Positions 7,854 to 15,958 of a DNA stretch of 33,822 nucleotides are shown here, one piece after another. The position numbers were made by a program, and so were the translations under genes. The stretch covers positions 1-33,822 of the IMG/VR virus record IMGVR_UViG_3300046777_001222. The stretch is one strand, 5' to 3'. Within the stretch, counting starts at the first letter, position 1, and every line of letters starts with the position of its first letter. Source of the DNA: a virus. Under the pieces are notes generated by a model. The model was given only the letters and a program-made list of their open reading frames with translations, searched no databases and was not told the DNA's origin.

Positions 7854-8179
7854 GCACCATCGTCGGCGGCAACGCGGATCGCCCGCAGAACATCCACACG
7901 TTTGCCGCGATCACCGGCACGACTGGCTCGAGCGCTTCGATCGAGTGTGATGGCACCGTGATCACGACGTTTGACAAGATCACCGGCGGCCAGATCACCT
8001 ACCACCTGCAGGGTTCCATGAATGGCACTGACTGGGCCAACATGGACGAGGCAAAGACAAAGGATGCGGGCAACTACATTCACACCTTTCACGGTTACGC
8101 GGTGCGTTATCTGCGGTTGGATGTGACCGCCAGCGGCGCCGGTCGTAGCATCACGATGACCGTCTGCTGCGACACATGA
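7850..8179 (+). CDS. Small beta-sandwich structural protein
   Basis: The 109-residue protein is rich in beta strands: ASIECDGTVITTFDKI, then ITYHLQGSMNGTDWANM and YAVRYLRLDVTASGAG. The QGS...GTDW...RYLRL pattern is common in phage virion proteins with a jelly-roll or carbohydrate-binding-like fold. It resembles the product at 7186 in layout, so the two may be paralogues flanking the FII-like gene. ATGA overlaps join it to both neighbours. A decoration or tail-connector role is inferred from context. Confidence 0.6.
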   Translation: MSTIVGGNADRPQNIHTFAAITGTTGSSASIECDGTVITTFDKITGGQITYHLQGSMNGTDWANMDEAKTKDAGNYIHTFHGYAVRYLRLDVTASGAGRSITMTVCCDT

Positions 8180-8604
8180 CAACGCGCCGCGAGTCAATCC
8201 TGGCCGCTATTGCTTCGGCGCTGGCAGGCACCACCGGCGTCAGTACGCGCATCTACCGCAGCAGGGTGGAACCGCTCACTAGGGGTGAAAGCCCAGCGCT
8301 GGTGATCGAGCCGATCAGCGACACGGCCGAGCAGAACACCAGCCTGCCGACGCTGGACTGGTCACTGACGGTGCGCATCGCGGTGATTGTGCGCGGCAAC
8401 GTGCCGGATCAGTTGGCTGACCCGACCATCGAGAGCCTGCACGCCAAGCTGATGGCCGACCTAACGCTGGGCGGTTATGCGATCGACGTGCAACCGCAAA
8501 GCGTCAACTTTGAGATGGTCGAGGCGGACCAGCCGGCCGGCGTGATCGCTTGCGATTACCTGGTGCGCTATCGCACCAGTGTGACTAATCTGGCCACAGC
8601 ATAG
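8176..8604 (+). CDS. Tail terminator/completion protein (lambda U/Z-like)
   Basis: The 142-residue protein begins with a helix (TTRRESILAAIASALAGTTG), then alternating strands (ALVIEPISD, LDWSLTVRIAVIVRG), a second helix (TIESLHAKLMADL) and a final strand (CDYLVRYRTS). This alpha-beta order is that of lambda U and related tail terminators, which cap the tail tube and join it to the head. Lambda U is 131 residues. It lies directly before the tail-tube gene. Only one terminator-like gene is present where lambda has Z and U, so which one it replaces is uncertain. Confidence 0.75.
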   Translation: MTTRRESILAAIASALAGTTGVSTRIYRSRVEPLTRGESPALVIEPISDTAEQNTSLPTLDWSLTVRIAVIVRGNVPDQLADPTIESLHAKLMADLTLGGYAIDVQPQSVNFEMVEADQPAGVIACDYLVRYRTSVTNLATA

Positions 8605-8613
8605 GTAGCTACG

Positions 8614-8781
8614 ATGGATGAGTATCACGGCCAAGGCGGGTCTTACGTCTTGGACAAGAAAACCGGCAAGCGCAAGCTCATCGAGCGCACGTCTGCCGAG
8701 TGCACCATGGACTATCCCCTGACCGAGGCCCCAACCAATGGCACTGCTCAGCCGCAAACGCCTGATTCTGGCGAAGATTGA
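8614..8781 (+). CDS. Small tail-module protein overlapping the tail-tube gene
   Basis: A 55-residue frame starts MDEYHGQGGSYVLDKKTGKRKL and ends PDSGED. It fills the space between tail terminator and tail tube and overlaps the tube gene by 44 bases in another frame. Proteins starting with GQGGSYxxDxxTGKR occur in this position in other phages as far as I recall, which is the main reason for calling it. The start is ATG at 8614 without a clear Shine-Dalgarno. Function unknown. Confidence 0.6.
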   Translation: MDEYHGQGGSYVLDKKTGKRKLIERTSAECTMDYPLTEAPTNGTAQPQTPDSGED

Positions 8782-9901
8782 ATCAACCTACGGGACCGAT
8801 TCAAGCCCAGCCGGCACTGATGCAGTGCTGGTCCGCAACCTTGAGATCACCCCGATCGAGTCCGAGACCGTCAGCCGCGACCTGATCCGGCCGTATCTCG
8901 GCAACTCCGACCAGATCTTGGCCAACACTCGCGTGAGCATTACGTTTGAGGCTGAGCTGGCTGGCTCTGGCGCAGCTGGCACTGCGTCGAAGGTGGACGC
9001 GCTGCTGCGCGCCTGCGGCATGTCCGTGACCACTACAGGTTCTGCCATCACCGGCACTGCACAGGCAGGCTCGGCTGGCAGCATCACCCTCGCCGCTGGC
9101 GCAAGCAGCACGAACGACATCTACAACGGCATGGTGATCAGCCTCACAGGCGGCACCGGCAGCGGCAGCAAAGGCGTGATCACTGACTACAACGGCACCA
9201 GCAAGGTGGCCACCGTTCAGAAGTCAACGACAGCCTTCACGCCTGACGCGACCAGTACCTACAGCATCTCGGCAAACGTCGGTTACAAGCCGGTGAGCGA
9301 CAGCTTTGAGAGCGCGACCCTGTACTTCAACAACAGCGGCGTGCTGCACAAAGCCACCGGCTGCCGTGGCACCTTCAGCCTGAACTGCGAAGTCGGCCAG
9401 ATCCCGACAATTAGCTTCACCATGACGGGCATCTACAACGCCCCGACCGATACAGCTGCCCCTGCGGTCACCTACAGCAATCAGGCCACCCCTGCGATCT
9501 TCAAGGCTGGCAACACTGTTGCGGTTTCGATCCTTGGCTATGACTCGGCCTGCGTGCAGTCACTGAGCTTTGATCTTGCCAATGAGGTTCTTTACCGCGA
9601 GTTGGTCGGCTGCGACAAGTCGGTGACCATCACCAACCGCGCCCCTGCTGGCACCGCTGTGATCGAGGCCCCGACCATTGCCGCTAAGGATTTCTTCACA
9701 GTCGCTAACAACGACACCACCGGCCTGGTCACTTTCCAGCATGGCATCACAGCCGGTAACATCGTCACGCTGCTGGCCCCGATTGTGGACATTGGCAACC
9801 CGACCTACTCTGACCAAGACGGCATTCAGATGCTCAACCTGCCTTACGTCGCAATCCCGTCTAGCGCGGGCAACGACGAGATCACCCTTACATTCGCCTG
9901 A
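8738..9901 (+). CDS. Major tail tube protein (lambda V-like)
   Basis: The 387-residue protein forms the hexameric rings of the tail tube. The first 100 residues (LILAKIESTYGTDSSPAGTDAVLVRNLEITPIE...) and the segment after 180 (VGYKPVSDSFESATLYFNNSG...) together read as a phage tail-tube core. Between them, at about 103-180, a separate beta module is inserted (GTAQAGSAGSITLAAGASS, then GMVISLTGGTGSGSKGVITD, VATV, TYSI). This kind of loop insertion is also found in other phage virion proteins. The C-terminal part has two further beta-rich stretches. The stop shares its A with the next ATG. Its position directly before the frameshifted chaperone gene is diagnostic. Confidence 0.88.
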   Translation: MALLSRKRLILAKIESTYGTDSSPAGTDAVLVRNLEITPIESETVSRDLIRPYLGNSDQILANTRVSITFEAELAGSGAAGTASKVDALLRACGMSVTTTGSAITGTAQAGSAGSITLAAGASSTNDIYNGMVISLTGGTGSGSKGVITDYNGTSKVATVQKSTTAFTPDATSTYSISANVGYKPVSDSFESATLYFNNSGVLHKATGCRGTFSLNCEVGQIPTISFTMTGIYNAPTDTAAPAVTYSNQATPAIFKAGNTVAVSILGYDSACVQSLSFDLANEVLYRELVGCDKSVTITNRAPAGTAVIEAPTIAAKDFFTVANNDTTGLVTFQHGITAGNIVTLLAPIVDIGNPTYSDQDGIQMLNLPYVAIPSSAGNDEITLTFA

Positions 9902-10260
9902 TGGCTTTCATTCTCAAGCAGTCCGACACCTACACCTGGCCGGTCGCCTTTGACGTTCCCGTCGATGGCGGCCGCCATGAGCGGCAGACATTTGACGGCG
10001 AGTTCAAGCGCTTGCCTCAAAGCAAGGTCGGACCAATGGTGGCCGAACTGCAACGGCTTGAAGACTTAAGCGAACTGGATCGCATCACCGAGCTGGCGGC
10101 CGAGGTGTTGGTCGGCTGGTCTGGCGTCAGCGATGACAGCGGCAAAGAGATCCCATTCAGTCAAGGTGCACTTGAGCAGTTGCTTGAGGTGCCTTTGCTA
10201 TCGGTGGCGATCCTTAAGGCGTACATGGACAGCATTAAAGGAGCCAAGCGAAAAAACTAA
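9901..10260 (+). CDS. Tail assembly chaperone, G-like
   Basis: The 119-residue protein is the unshifted product of a G/GT pair, made to hold the tape measure soluble while the tube assembles around it; it is not expected in the finished virion. The stretch GWSGVSDDSGKEIPFSQGAL (about residues 72-91), followed by LEQLLEVPLLSVAILKAYMD, is the usual signature of this family. The last sense codons and stop read cga aaa aac taa, so the slippery heptamer ends exactly at the stop codon. Confidence 0.88.
   Translation: MAFILKQSDTYTWPVAFDVPVDGGRHERQTFDGEFKRLPQSKVGPMVAELQRLEDLSELDRITELAAEVLVGWSGVSDDSGKEIPFSQGALEQLLEVPLLSVAILKAYMDSIKGAKRKN
10251..10257 (+). promoter_or_regulatory. Programmed -1 frameshift site (A AAA AAC)
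   Basis: The heptamer A AAA AAC follows the X XXY YYZ rule in the reading frame of the G-like gene and is directly followed by its UAA stop. Slipping back one base continues with cta atc gag and runs without a stop into the frame that ends at 10580. The expected product is 226 residues. A frameshift at this gene is a hallmark of long-tailed phages; use of this site is inferred. Confidence 0.85.
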
Positions 10261-10580
10261 TCGAGGCCGCTGAGCACTGGGCCAGCGGCGGAATCAAGGA
10301 TGATTCACAAGATGATGCGGCGGTGCTTGGCGTGGCGTTGCCTGAGCAGCAGCCTGAAGGCGACCTTGAGGTGTTTGAAGAAAACTGGCCATCGGTGCTG
10401 ATGTGGTGCCGCCTGCAGACGCAATGGCGAACCAGCATGGGCGGGGTGATCGGGTTGGATTATGGCGCCGTGGCGTGGGTGTTTAGACTGTATGAAGTGG
10501 AGGATCAGCGCTCCATGCTTGAGGACCTGCAGGTGATGGAGGCCGCAGCCATGGCAGCCCTGAACGAGCGGAGCGCATGA
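10257..10580 (+). CDS. T-like extension of the tail chaperone, read by -1 frameshift
   Basis: These 107 codons have no convincing start of their own; a GTG at 10323 is internal and lacks a ribosome-binding site. They are reached by -1 slippage at 10251-10257 to give the longer GT-like chaperone. The segment GGVIGLDYGAVAWVFRLYEV resembles the DUF1799-type T domain, which in lambda contacts the tube protein while the G part binds the tape measure. The stop (10578-10580) is one base before the tape-measure ATG. The early part is acidic and linker-like (KDDSQDDAAV). Confidence 0.85.
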   Translation, partial: LIEAAEHWASGGIKDDSQDDAAVLGVALPEQQPEGDLEVFEENWPSVLMWCRLQTQWRTSMGGVIGLDYGAVAWVFRLYEVEDQRSMLEDLQVMEAAAMAALNERSA

Positions 10581-10581
10581 C

Positions 10582-12753
10582 ATGGCGATGAACCTCGACG
10601 CCATGCTCCGCATCAAGGCGGACGTTCAAGGCGAGAACAACATCCGCCGGCTGGGCAACTCAATGCAAGGCCTGCAGGGACAGGCCAAGAATGCTGCGCT
10701 GGGATTTAACAACCTAAAGACTGCTGTCGCAGGGTTCGGCGCAGCCATTGCTGGCAGTGCTGTTGTCGCTGGCTTGACGGCAGTGGTCAAGACCGCGATT
10801 GACGCTGGCGACGAGCTGTTCAATTTGCAGGCAAAGACAGGCGTCGCCGCCAACGCGTTGATTGCTATCGGCAACGCCGCCAAATTGGCCGACGTTGACA
10901 TGGGCACGTTAGGCAAGGGCCTGACCAAGCTCAACGTGAATCTGGTCAAAGCAGCCGAGGGTAACGAGGATCTGTCTCGCAAGTTTCAAGCCCTAGGCGT
11001 TTCGGTCAAGGGTGCCGATGGGCAGGTTGTGTCATCTGACAAAGCGCTAAAGCAGATTGCCGATCGCTTTGCTGACATGCCTGATGGGGCGCAGAAAGCC
11101 GCCGCGGCCGTAGCAATTTTCGGCAAGTCTGGCGCCGAGCTAATCCCATTGCTCAATGAAGGCTCAGCTGCGATGGAAAAGTTCACCTTCAAGGTGGGCG
11201 AAGACTTTGCTGCGAGATCGGATCTGTTCAGCGACACGATCACCGAATTGGGCATCAAGACGCAGGGCTTCGGGCTTGAGTTGACCGACGCGCTGCTGCC
11301 GGCGCTGCAGTCGATCCTTGAAGTGTTCGGGGATCTGTTTGACACAAAGAACGATTGGAATGCACTATTTAGCGTAATCAAGGTTGGCATTCAATCAGTT
11401 GCGGCTTTTATCTTTGCGACGGTGAAACTGTTCGACGTGTTCATCAAGAATGCAGTCGCGGCGTTCCAGGTCATCAGCAAAGCGGTGCAGGGCGACTTCG
11501 CCGGTGCGGCCGAGATCTATCGCACTAGGGTCGGCAGCATGATTGAACAGGCGAAGCAAGACTTCGCGCAGATTCAAAAGCTTTTCACCGATGCGCCATC
11601 GCCCGGCACCGGCCGCCGCACGGGTGGTCGCGCCATGGATCTGGACACTACTGACGCAGACAGGCGCGCAGCGGCAGACGCAAAGCGCGCTGCAGCAGAA
11701 GCCAAGCGTGCGGCGAATGAGCAGCAACGGCTATTTGAAAAGCGACGTGACCTAACGCAAAAGACCAACGATCTACTGAACCAGTATCGGCAGAACGTCG
11801 AGGATCTTGACAACCAGATCGCTGGTGTGGGCGCTGACCCGATGGAGAAGCTAATGCTGCGCCGGCAGCAAGCGACGGCCGAGGCTAGCAGAGAGGTCGA
11901 TCGGATGACGATGGCGGTTGTTGAACTCGCTAGAGACGTGCGCGCTGCTGGTGGCGACTTGGACATTCAACCATTCAGAGAAGCAATCAATGCTTTCTCT
12001 GACCGTCAAAACACGTTGGCACAGCGCGAATATATTGACGGCCTGAACGAGATTGGCCAAAGCGCTCTCGATGCTGCGATCAAGATGTCAGAGTTTGGCG
12101 ATGCCGCATCCCAGCAAACCGATGCTTTATCAGGCGCCCGCGATGGGATCGCCAACTATCTAGAAAGCATCGGCACGCTACGCGAGAACATCAACAACCT
12201 ATCGGGCAATGTGTTCAAAGGCCTTGAGGACGCGATCGTTAGTCTGACAACGACGGGCTCCTTCAACTTCAAGCAGTTTGCACTGTCGGTCGTCGAGGAT
12301 CTGACCCGCATGGTGACGCGCATGTTGATCATTGCGCCGATCTTGCAAGCTATTCAAAGCCTGCTGCCAGGTGGCAATTTCTTGACAGGCACGAGCGCAC
12401 TGTCAACCGTCAAGCTCAGGCCCGGCGGTTTGTTCGCCAATGGCGGCGTGTTTGACGGCGGCATGGTCACCCGCCCAACCGTGTTCCCGTTCGCAAGCGG
12501 CGGCGCTGGTCGCTTCGGGCTGATGGGCGAGGCTGGCCCCGAGGCGATCATGCCACTGAAGCGTGGCAGCGACGGCCGGCTTGGTGTCGCAGGCGGCGGC
12601 GGCACCACCAACGTGGTGGTCAATGTGGACGCCACCGGCAGCAGCGTCCAGGGCGATCAAGGCCAAAGCGCTGCTTTGGGCCGCGCCGTTGCTGGTGCGG
12701 TGCAGGCAGAATTGATTCGTCAGAAGCGTCCTGGCGGCTTACTTGCGGCATAA
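10582..12753 (+). CDS. Tail tape measure protein (lambda H-like)
   Basis: The 723-residue protein sets tail length and is probably ejected before the DNA. At roughly 0.15 nm per residue it predicts a tail near 110 nm. Visible parts: an N-terminal helical region with a hydrophobic, alanine/glycine-rich segment (about 50-75); a second hydrophobic stretch around 270-300 (SVAAFIFATVKLFDVF); a coiled coil at about 360-415 (RAAADAKRAAAEAKRAANEQ); and the lambda-type C-terminal signature at about 615-668, ANGGVFDGGMVTRPTVFPFA followed by GLMGEAGPEAIMPLKR. It is the longest gene after the chaperones, as expected. Confidence 0.93.
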   Translation: MAMNLDAMLRIKADVQGENNIRRLGNSMQGLQGQAKNAALGFNNLKTAVAGFGAAIAGSAVVAGLTAVVKTAIDAGDELFNLQAKTGVAANALIAIGNAAKLADVDMGTLGKGLTKLNVNLVKAAEGNEDLSRKFQALGVSVKGADGQVVSSDKALKQIADRFADMPDGAQKAAAAVAIFGKSGAELIPLLNEGSAAMEKFTFKVGEDFAARSDLFSDTITELGIKTQGFGLELTDALLPALQSILEVFGDLFDTKNDWNALFSVIKVGIQSVAAFIFATVKLFDVFIKNAVAAFQVISKAVQGDFAGAAEIYRTRVGSMIEQAKQDFAQIQKLFTDAPSPGTGRRTGGRAMDLDTTDADRRAAADAKRAAAEAKRAANEQQRLFEKRRDLTQKTNDLLNQYRQNVEDLDNQIAGVGADPMEKLMLRRQQATAEASREVDRMTMAVVELARDVRAAGGDLDIQPFREAINAFSDRQNTLAQREYIDGLNEIGQSALDAAIKMSEFGDAASQQTDALSGARDGIANYLESIGTLRENINNLSGNVFKGLEDAIVSLTTTGSFNFKQFALSVVEDLTRMVTRMLIIAPILQAIQSLLPGGNFLTGTSALSTVKLRPGGLFANGGVFDGGMVTRPTVFPFASGGAGRFGLMGEAGPEAIMPLKRGSDGRLGVAGGGGTTNVVVNVDATGSSVQGDQGQSAALGRAVAGAVQAELIRQKRPGGLLAA

Positions 12754-12755
12754 CC

Positions 12756-13097
12756 ATGGCAGCCACAACTTTCACTTGGATCGCCAGTTACCCTGCAGCG
12801 CAGATCAGCCAACCACGTGTGCGTCGCGTGCAGTTTGGCGATGGCTATGAGCAGCGCTTGCGGTATGGGTTGAATACAGACTTAAAGCAATGGGATCTTG
12901 TGTTTGAAAACAGAACAGATTCTGAGCGCACGGAGATCACGTCATTCCTTAGCGCTCGCGGCGCTGTGGAGCCTTTCAACTGGACAACACCGTTTGGGGC
13001 AACCAACGCTTATGTCTGTGACGAATGGCGAGCGGACCATGTTGGATGCAACAGAAATACAATCACAGCACGCTTCAGGAGGGTGATTGACATATGA
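12756..13097 (+). CDS. Minor tail protein, lambda M-like
   Basis: The 113-residue protein has the M family pattern: a short N-terminal strand, then VRRVQFGDGYEQRLRYGLNT, KQWDLVFENR, a helix (SERTEITSFLSARGAVEPFNW) and a final TITARFRRV strand. Lambda M is 109 residues. M sits in the distal tail between tape measure and tip. The ATG follows the tape-measure stop by two bases, and an AGGAGGG at 13077-13083 inside its end serves the next gene. Confidence 0.88.
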   Translation: MAATTFTWIASYPAAQISQPRVRRVQFGDGYEQRLRYGLNTDLKQWDLVFENRTDSERTEITSFLSARGAVEPFNWTTPFGATNAYVCDEWRADHVGCNRNTITARFRRVIDI

Positions 13098-14638
13098 GCG
13101 AGATGTTCCAGGAGCTGCTCAGCTCCAATCCTTACGCGATCATCGAGCTGTTTGAGCTGCACCTTGACGCGACGCTGCACGGCACGACAGAGATTGTTTA
13201 CTTTCACCCTGGCGCGAATCAGAAGACGCCATCAGGAAACATCATCTGGAAAGGCAAGCCATACCAGGCACTGCCGATCGAGGTCGAGGGCTTTGAGTAC
13301 AACGGCACTGGCCAGTTGCCACGACCGAAGGTGCGCGTCTCGAACCTGCTCGGTAATATCTCGGCGCTGTTGCTGAGTGTCAACAGCTTCACAATCGGCA
13401 ACGACCTAACAGGCGCGAAGGTGATCAGGATCCGCACGTTGAGCAGGTTTCTTGACCCTGTCAATTTCACTGATGGCGTTAACCCTTATGGCGTACCGGC
13501 TGACGAGGAGATGCCACGTGAGATCTACTACATCGACCGCAAGTCAGTTGAGAACAGGGACGTTGTTGAATTTGAGTTGGCGGCCGTGTTCGACCTGGCT
13601 GGTGTGCGTGCACCGAAGCGGCAGGTGATCGCGAACATCTGTCAGTGGAAATATCGCAGCGCTGAGTGCGGTTATACAGGCAGCAACTACTTTGATGAGT
13701 ATGACAACGCTTTAGGGGCCACACCTGCAACCAACTTCAACTCAACCGCATTTGGCGCTCAGCTCAACGTCAACGAGACGTTGAACGAAGGCGACGCGAT
13801 TGTCTCGTCAAATGGTTGGTATCGGGCACTCATGCAGGCTGATGGCAACTTCGTGGTCTACAACAAGGCGAACGTGCCTGTCTGGGCGACTGGAACAAAC
13901 CGTGGTGACGGCACTTGGCGGATCACAATGCAGGCTGATGGCAACCTAGTTATCGCCAATGGCAGCAGCGCGGTCTGGGCCAGCAACACGGTGGGCACCG
14001 CATCACCAACGGGCTTGGCATTCCTTGGCTGGTATCCAACCAACGTGTTGAACGGTCGCTCTGGTGGCTTTGGTTGGGAATGCGTTGGATCATCACCTGC
14101 TAGCGCGGGATTGACTAACACGCAAACAGAAACGTTCACGGTCAGCGGTCGCACGATTACGGTTCAGTTCACTTTCACGTCTGCTGCGTTGCCTGTTGAT
14201 CACTACACAGGTGAGTCGTTTGCATGGAACATCATCAGCAGTCAGTCAATCAGCAGTTCAACAGGCAGCTACTACCAGGGAGAGGTGATCAACCTGCCCA
14301 AGACCCTGAGCAGCAACAACCCGTTCAGAAACAATCACCCAACGCTGGGCACCATGACGGAGGCGGGTCCGCAGTATGAGATCACAGGCGTCAGCGGCAA
14401 CAGCAACAACAGACTCAGCATCACGACGACCGGTCAGCTCATTGTGTACACAGGCGCCAATACTCCGCTCTGGACATCCAGTTACGCCAGCGCTGTCGAG
14501 CCTCTGGTGCAGACCGGCACCGTTGACCCGTTGCGTGATGTATGCGGCAAGCGGATCAGTTCATGCAGGAAACGCTTTGGTGAGTTCAACGACTTACCCT
14601 TCGGATCATTCCCAAGCGCTGGTACGTTCTACGGATGA
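13094..14638 (+). CDS. Tail tip protein L with an inserted bulb-type lectin domain
   Basis: Residues 1-200 match lambda L (IELFELHL, then YFHPGANQKTPSGNIIWKGK and CQWKYRSAECGYTG). The four Fe-S cluster cysteines known in lambda L have counterparts at C183, C192, C484 and C491; the 9- and 7-residue pair spacings match what I recall of lambda. Between C192 and C484 lie about 290 residues instead of about 23. The insert holds a B-lectin-like domain with mannose-lectin motifs QADGNFVVY (258-266) and a variant QADGNLVIA (290-298), each followed by VWA; a degenerate third repeat (TTGQLIVYTGANTPLW) is at about 455-470. The start has AGGAGGG ten bases upstream. The tip core call is secure; the sugar-binding role is inference. 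Confidence 0.9.
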   Translation: MSEMFQELLSSNPYAIIELFELHLDATLHGTTEIVYFHPGANQKTPSGNIIWKGKPYQALPIEVEGFEYNGTGQLPRPKVRVSNLLGNISALLLSVNSFTIGNDLTGAKVIRIRTLSRFLDPVNFTDGVNPYGVPADEEMPREIYYIDRKSVENRDVVEFELAAVFDLAGVRAPKRQVIANICQWKYRSAECGYTGSNYFDEYDNALGATPATNFNSTAFGAQLNVNETLNEGDAIVSSNGWYRALMQADGNFVVYNKANVPVWATGTNRGDGTWRITMQADGNLVIANGSSAVWASNTVGTASPTGLAFLGWYPTNVLNGRSGGFGWECVGSSPASAGLTNTQTETFTVSGRTITVQFTFTSAALPVDHYTGESFAWNIISSQSISSSTGSYYQGEVINLPKTLSSNNPFRNNHPTLGTMTEAGPQYEITGVSGNSNNRLSITTTGQLIVYTGANTPLWTSSYASAVEPLVQTGTVDPLRDVCGKRISSCRKRFGEFNDLPFGSFPSAGTFYG

Positions 14639-15345
14639 CACACTGGAAACACAACGCGCTGGAACATGCGCTCAAGGACGCACCACGCGAGGCGTGCGGG
14701 TTGGTCGTCATCATCAAAGGCCGCGAGCAATATTGGCCCTGCAGCAACCTGGCACCCGCCAAAGACTTTTTCATCCTTGACCCTGACGATTATGCCGCTG
14801 CAGAGGACGCTGGCGAGGTGATCGCCGTGTTCCACAGCCACCCGCAGACACCTGCGCAGCCAAGTCAAGCCGACCGTATGGCCTGCGAAAAGTCCGGGCT
14901 GGTCTGGCACATTTGCAACCCTGGCACTGAGATGTGGTGTGAGATCCGGCCGGAGGGTTACCAGGCGCCGCTGATCGGGCGGGAGTGGGTGTGGGGCGTG
15001 AGCGATTGCTGGACGCTGGTGCGGGACTGGTACAGAGAGGATATGGCGCTCGACCTGCCGGATTGGGAGCGGCCTGCATCACTGCTTGAGTTTCACAATG
15101 CACCCATGTTTGAGCGGTGCTTTGCTGAGGCAGGCTTTGAAGATCACGGCATCAACGAGCCTGAGTATGGCGACGCGATCCTGATGCAGCTTGATGGGTC
15201 ACCCGGCCTGAACCATGTGGCCGTGTACGTGGGCGAGCAGCGGATCCTGCATCATTTGCGCGGGCGGCTCAGTAGCCGTGACATCTGGGGTGGCTACTAT
15301 CAGAAGAGCACAGGCTTAATCGTCAGGCACAGGAGCAGGTGTTGA
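14635..15345 (+). CDS. Tail protein K: JAB metallopeptidase plus NlpC/P60 peptidase
   Basis: The 236-residue protein has two peptidase domains, as in lambda K. The N-terminal JAB/MPN domain shows E19 (PREACG), HSHP at 67-70 and the S77...D80 end of a JAMM zinc motif. The C-terminal NlpC/P60 domain shows the catalytic Cys in GVSDCWTLVRDW (C125) and His in LNHVAVYVG (H194). It probably processes tail-tip proteins or opens peptidoglycan at infection. All expected catalytic residues are present, so both domains may be active. ATGA overlap with the L gene. Confidence 0.92.
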   Translation: MTHWKHNALEHALKDAPREACGLVVIIKGREQYWPCSNLAPAKDFFILDPDDYAAAEDAGEVIAVFHSHPQTPAQPSQADRMACEKSGLVWHICNPGTEMWCEIRPEGYQAPLIGREWVWGVSDCWTLVRDWYREDMALDLPDWERPASLLEFHNAPMFERCFAEAGFEDHGINEPEYGDAILMQLDGSPGLNHVAVYVGEQRILHHLRGRLSSRDIWGGYYQKSTGLIVRHRSRC

Positions 15346-15346
15346 G

Positions 15347-15958
15347 ATGTTCCGCGTTATCAAGGTTTACGGCAAGCTGGCAAAGCATCTAGGGCAGCGC
15401 AGCTTTAAGGCTGCTGTGAAGACCCCGGCCGAGGCGATTCGGTTCCTGCTTGCCAACTTCCCTGACCTACGCGGTGTGCTGTCGGAGGGCGATTACAAGG
15501 TCACCGTGGGCCGTAATCAGCTTGATCTGGTCGATCACCCAGAGCACCTGCATTTCCCTGTTGCTAGCCAAGAGCCGATCAGGATTGTCCCGGTGATCGC
15601 TGGCGCAGAGGGCGTTGGGCAGATCTTGGCGGGTGTTGCGCTGGTGGCATTCTCGCTGCTGTTTGCGCCTGGTGCTGCGCTGGCTGGCGGTCTGTTCACG
15701 CTTGGCCCGCAGGCTGTGTCGATCGGCGTGGGCATCGGCGCCAGCTTGATCTTGGGGGGCGTCGCTCAAATGCTCACCCCTACGCCAACAATCCAACAGG
15801 GGACCGACGGCGACAACGACCCGCGCAAGTCGTACAGCTTCTCTGGTATTCAGAACGTCTCGCGGCAGGGCGTGCCTGTGCCAATCATTTACGGCGAAGT
15901 GTTTACTGGAAGTATTGTCGTTTCGGCTGGCATCAATACTGAAGAGGTTGCGTCATGA
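15347..15958 (+). CDS. Tail assembly protein I-like
   Basis: The 203-residue protein has a ubiquitin-like N-terminal domain (IKVYGKLAKHLGQRSFKAAV ... PIRIVPVIAGAEG, about residues 1-88), as in lambda I. This is followed by a long glycine/alanine-rich hydrophobic stretch (about 88-145) able to form two membrane-spanning helices, and a C-terminal tail rich in KSYSFSGIQNVSRQGVPVP. I is needed for tail assembly in lambda but is not found in the virion. AGGAG at 15331-15335 lies eleven bases before the ATG. The order K-I-J is conserved, and its stop overlaps the J start. Confidence 0.88.
   Translation: MFRVIKVYGKLAKHLGQRSFKAAVKTPAEAIRFLLANFPDLRGVLSEGDYKVTVGRNQLDLVDHPEHLHFPVASQEPIRIVPVIAGAEGVGQILAGVALVAFSLLFAPGAALAGGLFTLGPQAVSIGVGIGASLILGGVAQMLTPTPTIQQGTDGDNDPRKSYSFSGIQNVSRQGVPVPIIYGEVFTGSIVVSAGINTEEVAS

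Noticed and set aside
10323-10580. Independent gene starting at GTG 10323
   Set aside because: No ribosome-binding site, and the frame is open upstream exactly back to the slippery heptamer, so a frameshift extension explains it better.
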